Origin: DATIXJ01 sp963714795
Lineage (GTDB): Bacteria; Bacteroidota; Ignavibacteria; UBA10030; SZUA-254
Assembly (NCBI GenBank): GCA_963714795.1
Contig: CAVQPS010000006.1
Coordinates: forward strand, 248,001-312,000
Direction: 5' to 3'
Length of the DNA: 64,000 bases
Positions 63,643 through 64,000 of this stretch are shown one piece after another. Position 1 is the stretch's first letter. Each line of letters starts with the position of its first letter. The notes under the pieces were generated by a model, which saw nothing but the letters and a program-made list of their open reading frames with translations, was not told the origin of the DNA and did not search any database. Made by a program: the position numbers and the translations under genes.

Positions 63643-64000
63643 TTGAAGAGAGTAGTTATCATATTATTCGCGACAGGATTGGTGTGGAGTTTTGGATCTG
63701 CGCAGGGTTTGACTTCGCTGAGTGGTGATTTCCGATACCAATATCAATACCAAGATTTTACAAGTGCCGGAGTTCATGCGATAACATCGTCTAATAACCC
63801 GATGTTAGACCTCAGTGCCCTCGGCTCAATCATCGATCCTACGTTTGTAACGTTTAACCTCCACACAGCTCTTACCCTTGCAACGTCAACTTCGAGTTCT
63901 TCTCAATTTACGCTATCGAGCAAATCGTTCGCCTGGAATTTTTATGATTTGTCGTTGAGCATTCTACAGAATTTTCCTGTTACTACCAGTCTCCGCTTTA
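63643..64000 (+). CDS. Exported barrel-like protein, 5' part only
   Basis: The frame is open from TTG 63643 to the window edge (119 codons). It gives a signal peptide ((M)KRVVIILFATGLVWSFGSAQ), then strand-like stretches with alternating residues (LSGDFRYQYQYQDFTSAG, TFVTFNLHTALTLATSTSS, FAWNFYDLSLSILQNFP). This fits an outer-membrane barrel. The AAAGG site lies 9 bases before the TTG. It may complete the outer-membrane part of the cytochrome system. The family cannot be assigned from this fragment. Confidence 0.6.
   Translation, partial: MKRVVIILFATGLVWSFGSAQGLTSLSGDFRYQYQYQDFTSAGVHAITSSNNPMLDLSALGSIIDPTFVTFNLHTALTLATSTSSSSQFTLSSKSFAWNFYDLSLSILQNFPVTTSLRF

Noticed and set aside
1..64000. 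tRNA, rRNA, CRISPR array, prophage or intact transposase
   Set aside because: No T-loop GGTTCGAATCC-type cluster, rRNA-like stretch, regular repeat-spacer array, phage structural genes or transposase motif was found on either strand by eye.

Overview
The window reads as chromosomal DNA from a member of the Bacteroidota/Ignavibacteriota side of the FCB group, most likely Ignavibacteria-like. The clues are a secreted beta-propeller protein with a Type IX secretion C-terminal domain of the QNYPNPFNP type, a 31-residue AURKAIP1/COX24-type ribosomal peptide, and housekeeping genes of matching style. Sigma-70 promoters look classical: one is a perfect TTGACA-17-TATAAT. No rRNA, tRNA, CRISPR array, prophage or intact insertion sequence was seen.

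Layout. 0-8.9 kb: a cut Rieske ferredoxin, queG (frameshifted), trxB, an hsp20 with a sigma-54-like promoter, sppA, HU, a zinc-ribbon/TPR protein, the COX24-type peptide, a secreted 5'-nucleotidase, a P-loop protein and a DMT-like membrane protein. 8.9-16.1 kb: an accessory patch with a MITE-like repeat (a second, inverted partial copy lies near 15.9 kb), a decayed lipoprotein gene, a membrane glycosyltransferase with TPRs and the T9SS propeller protein. 16.1-41.6 kb: mostly housekeeping genes (YtxH, DUF948, EF-G2-like GTPase, HIT, ECF sigma/anti-sigma, cysteine desulfurase, ppx, prmA, M28 peptidase, PBP4, secA, era, GT, DUF1015, DMT, methylmalonyl-CoA epimerase, fluoride riboswitch with fluC and DUF190, PAP2, MFS, uvrC). 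41.6-42.0 kb: a promoter-to-terminator unit without an ORF, a candidate small RNA.

42.2-64 kb is the most interesting part. A receiver-like protein, a PAS histidine kinase, two paralogous sigma-54 activators with nearly identical DNA-reading helices and hemN stand next to two large multiheme cytochrome operons. The first (49.1-59.3 kb) encodes a UspA protein, a tetraheme cytochrome, a 13-heme/cytochrome b fusion of CbcL-like architecture, a NapC-like heptaheme protein, a Rieske protein, a b6f-like cytochrome b, an 11-heme membrane-anchored cytochrome in place of cytochrome c1, and the heme lyase CcmF. The second (59.5 kb to the end) encodes an octaheme cytochrome, an outer-membrane barrel-like protein, an NHL-propeller lipoprotein, a secreted tetraheme cytochrome and the start of another barrel-like protein. 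Together they carry 47 predicted c-type heme sites.

By eye I find GG-N10-GC/GT (-24/-12) sigma-54 promoters upstream of the receiver gene, hemN and both cytochrome operons. Related TGATWAYCA-type motifs lie about 75-110 bp upstream of three of them. My reading is a two-component, sigma-54-controlled respiratory regulon that moves electrons from menaquinol through periplasmic cytochromes and possibly out of the cell. Its role and electron acceptor are inference. Three conserved genes (queG, mce, the kinase) each carry one surplus base, and in each a CCCGG run is a possible site for it; this may be sequencing error.
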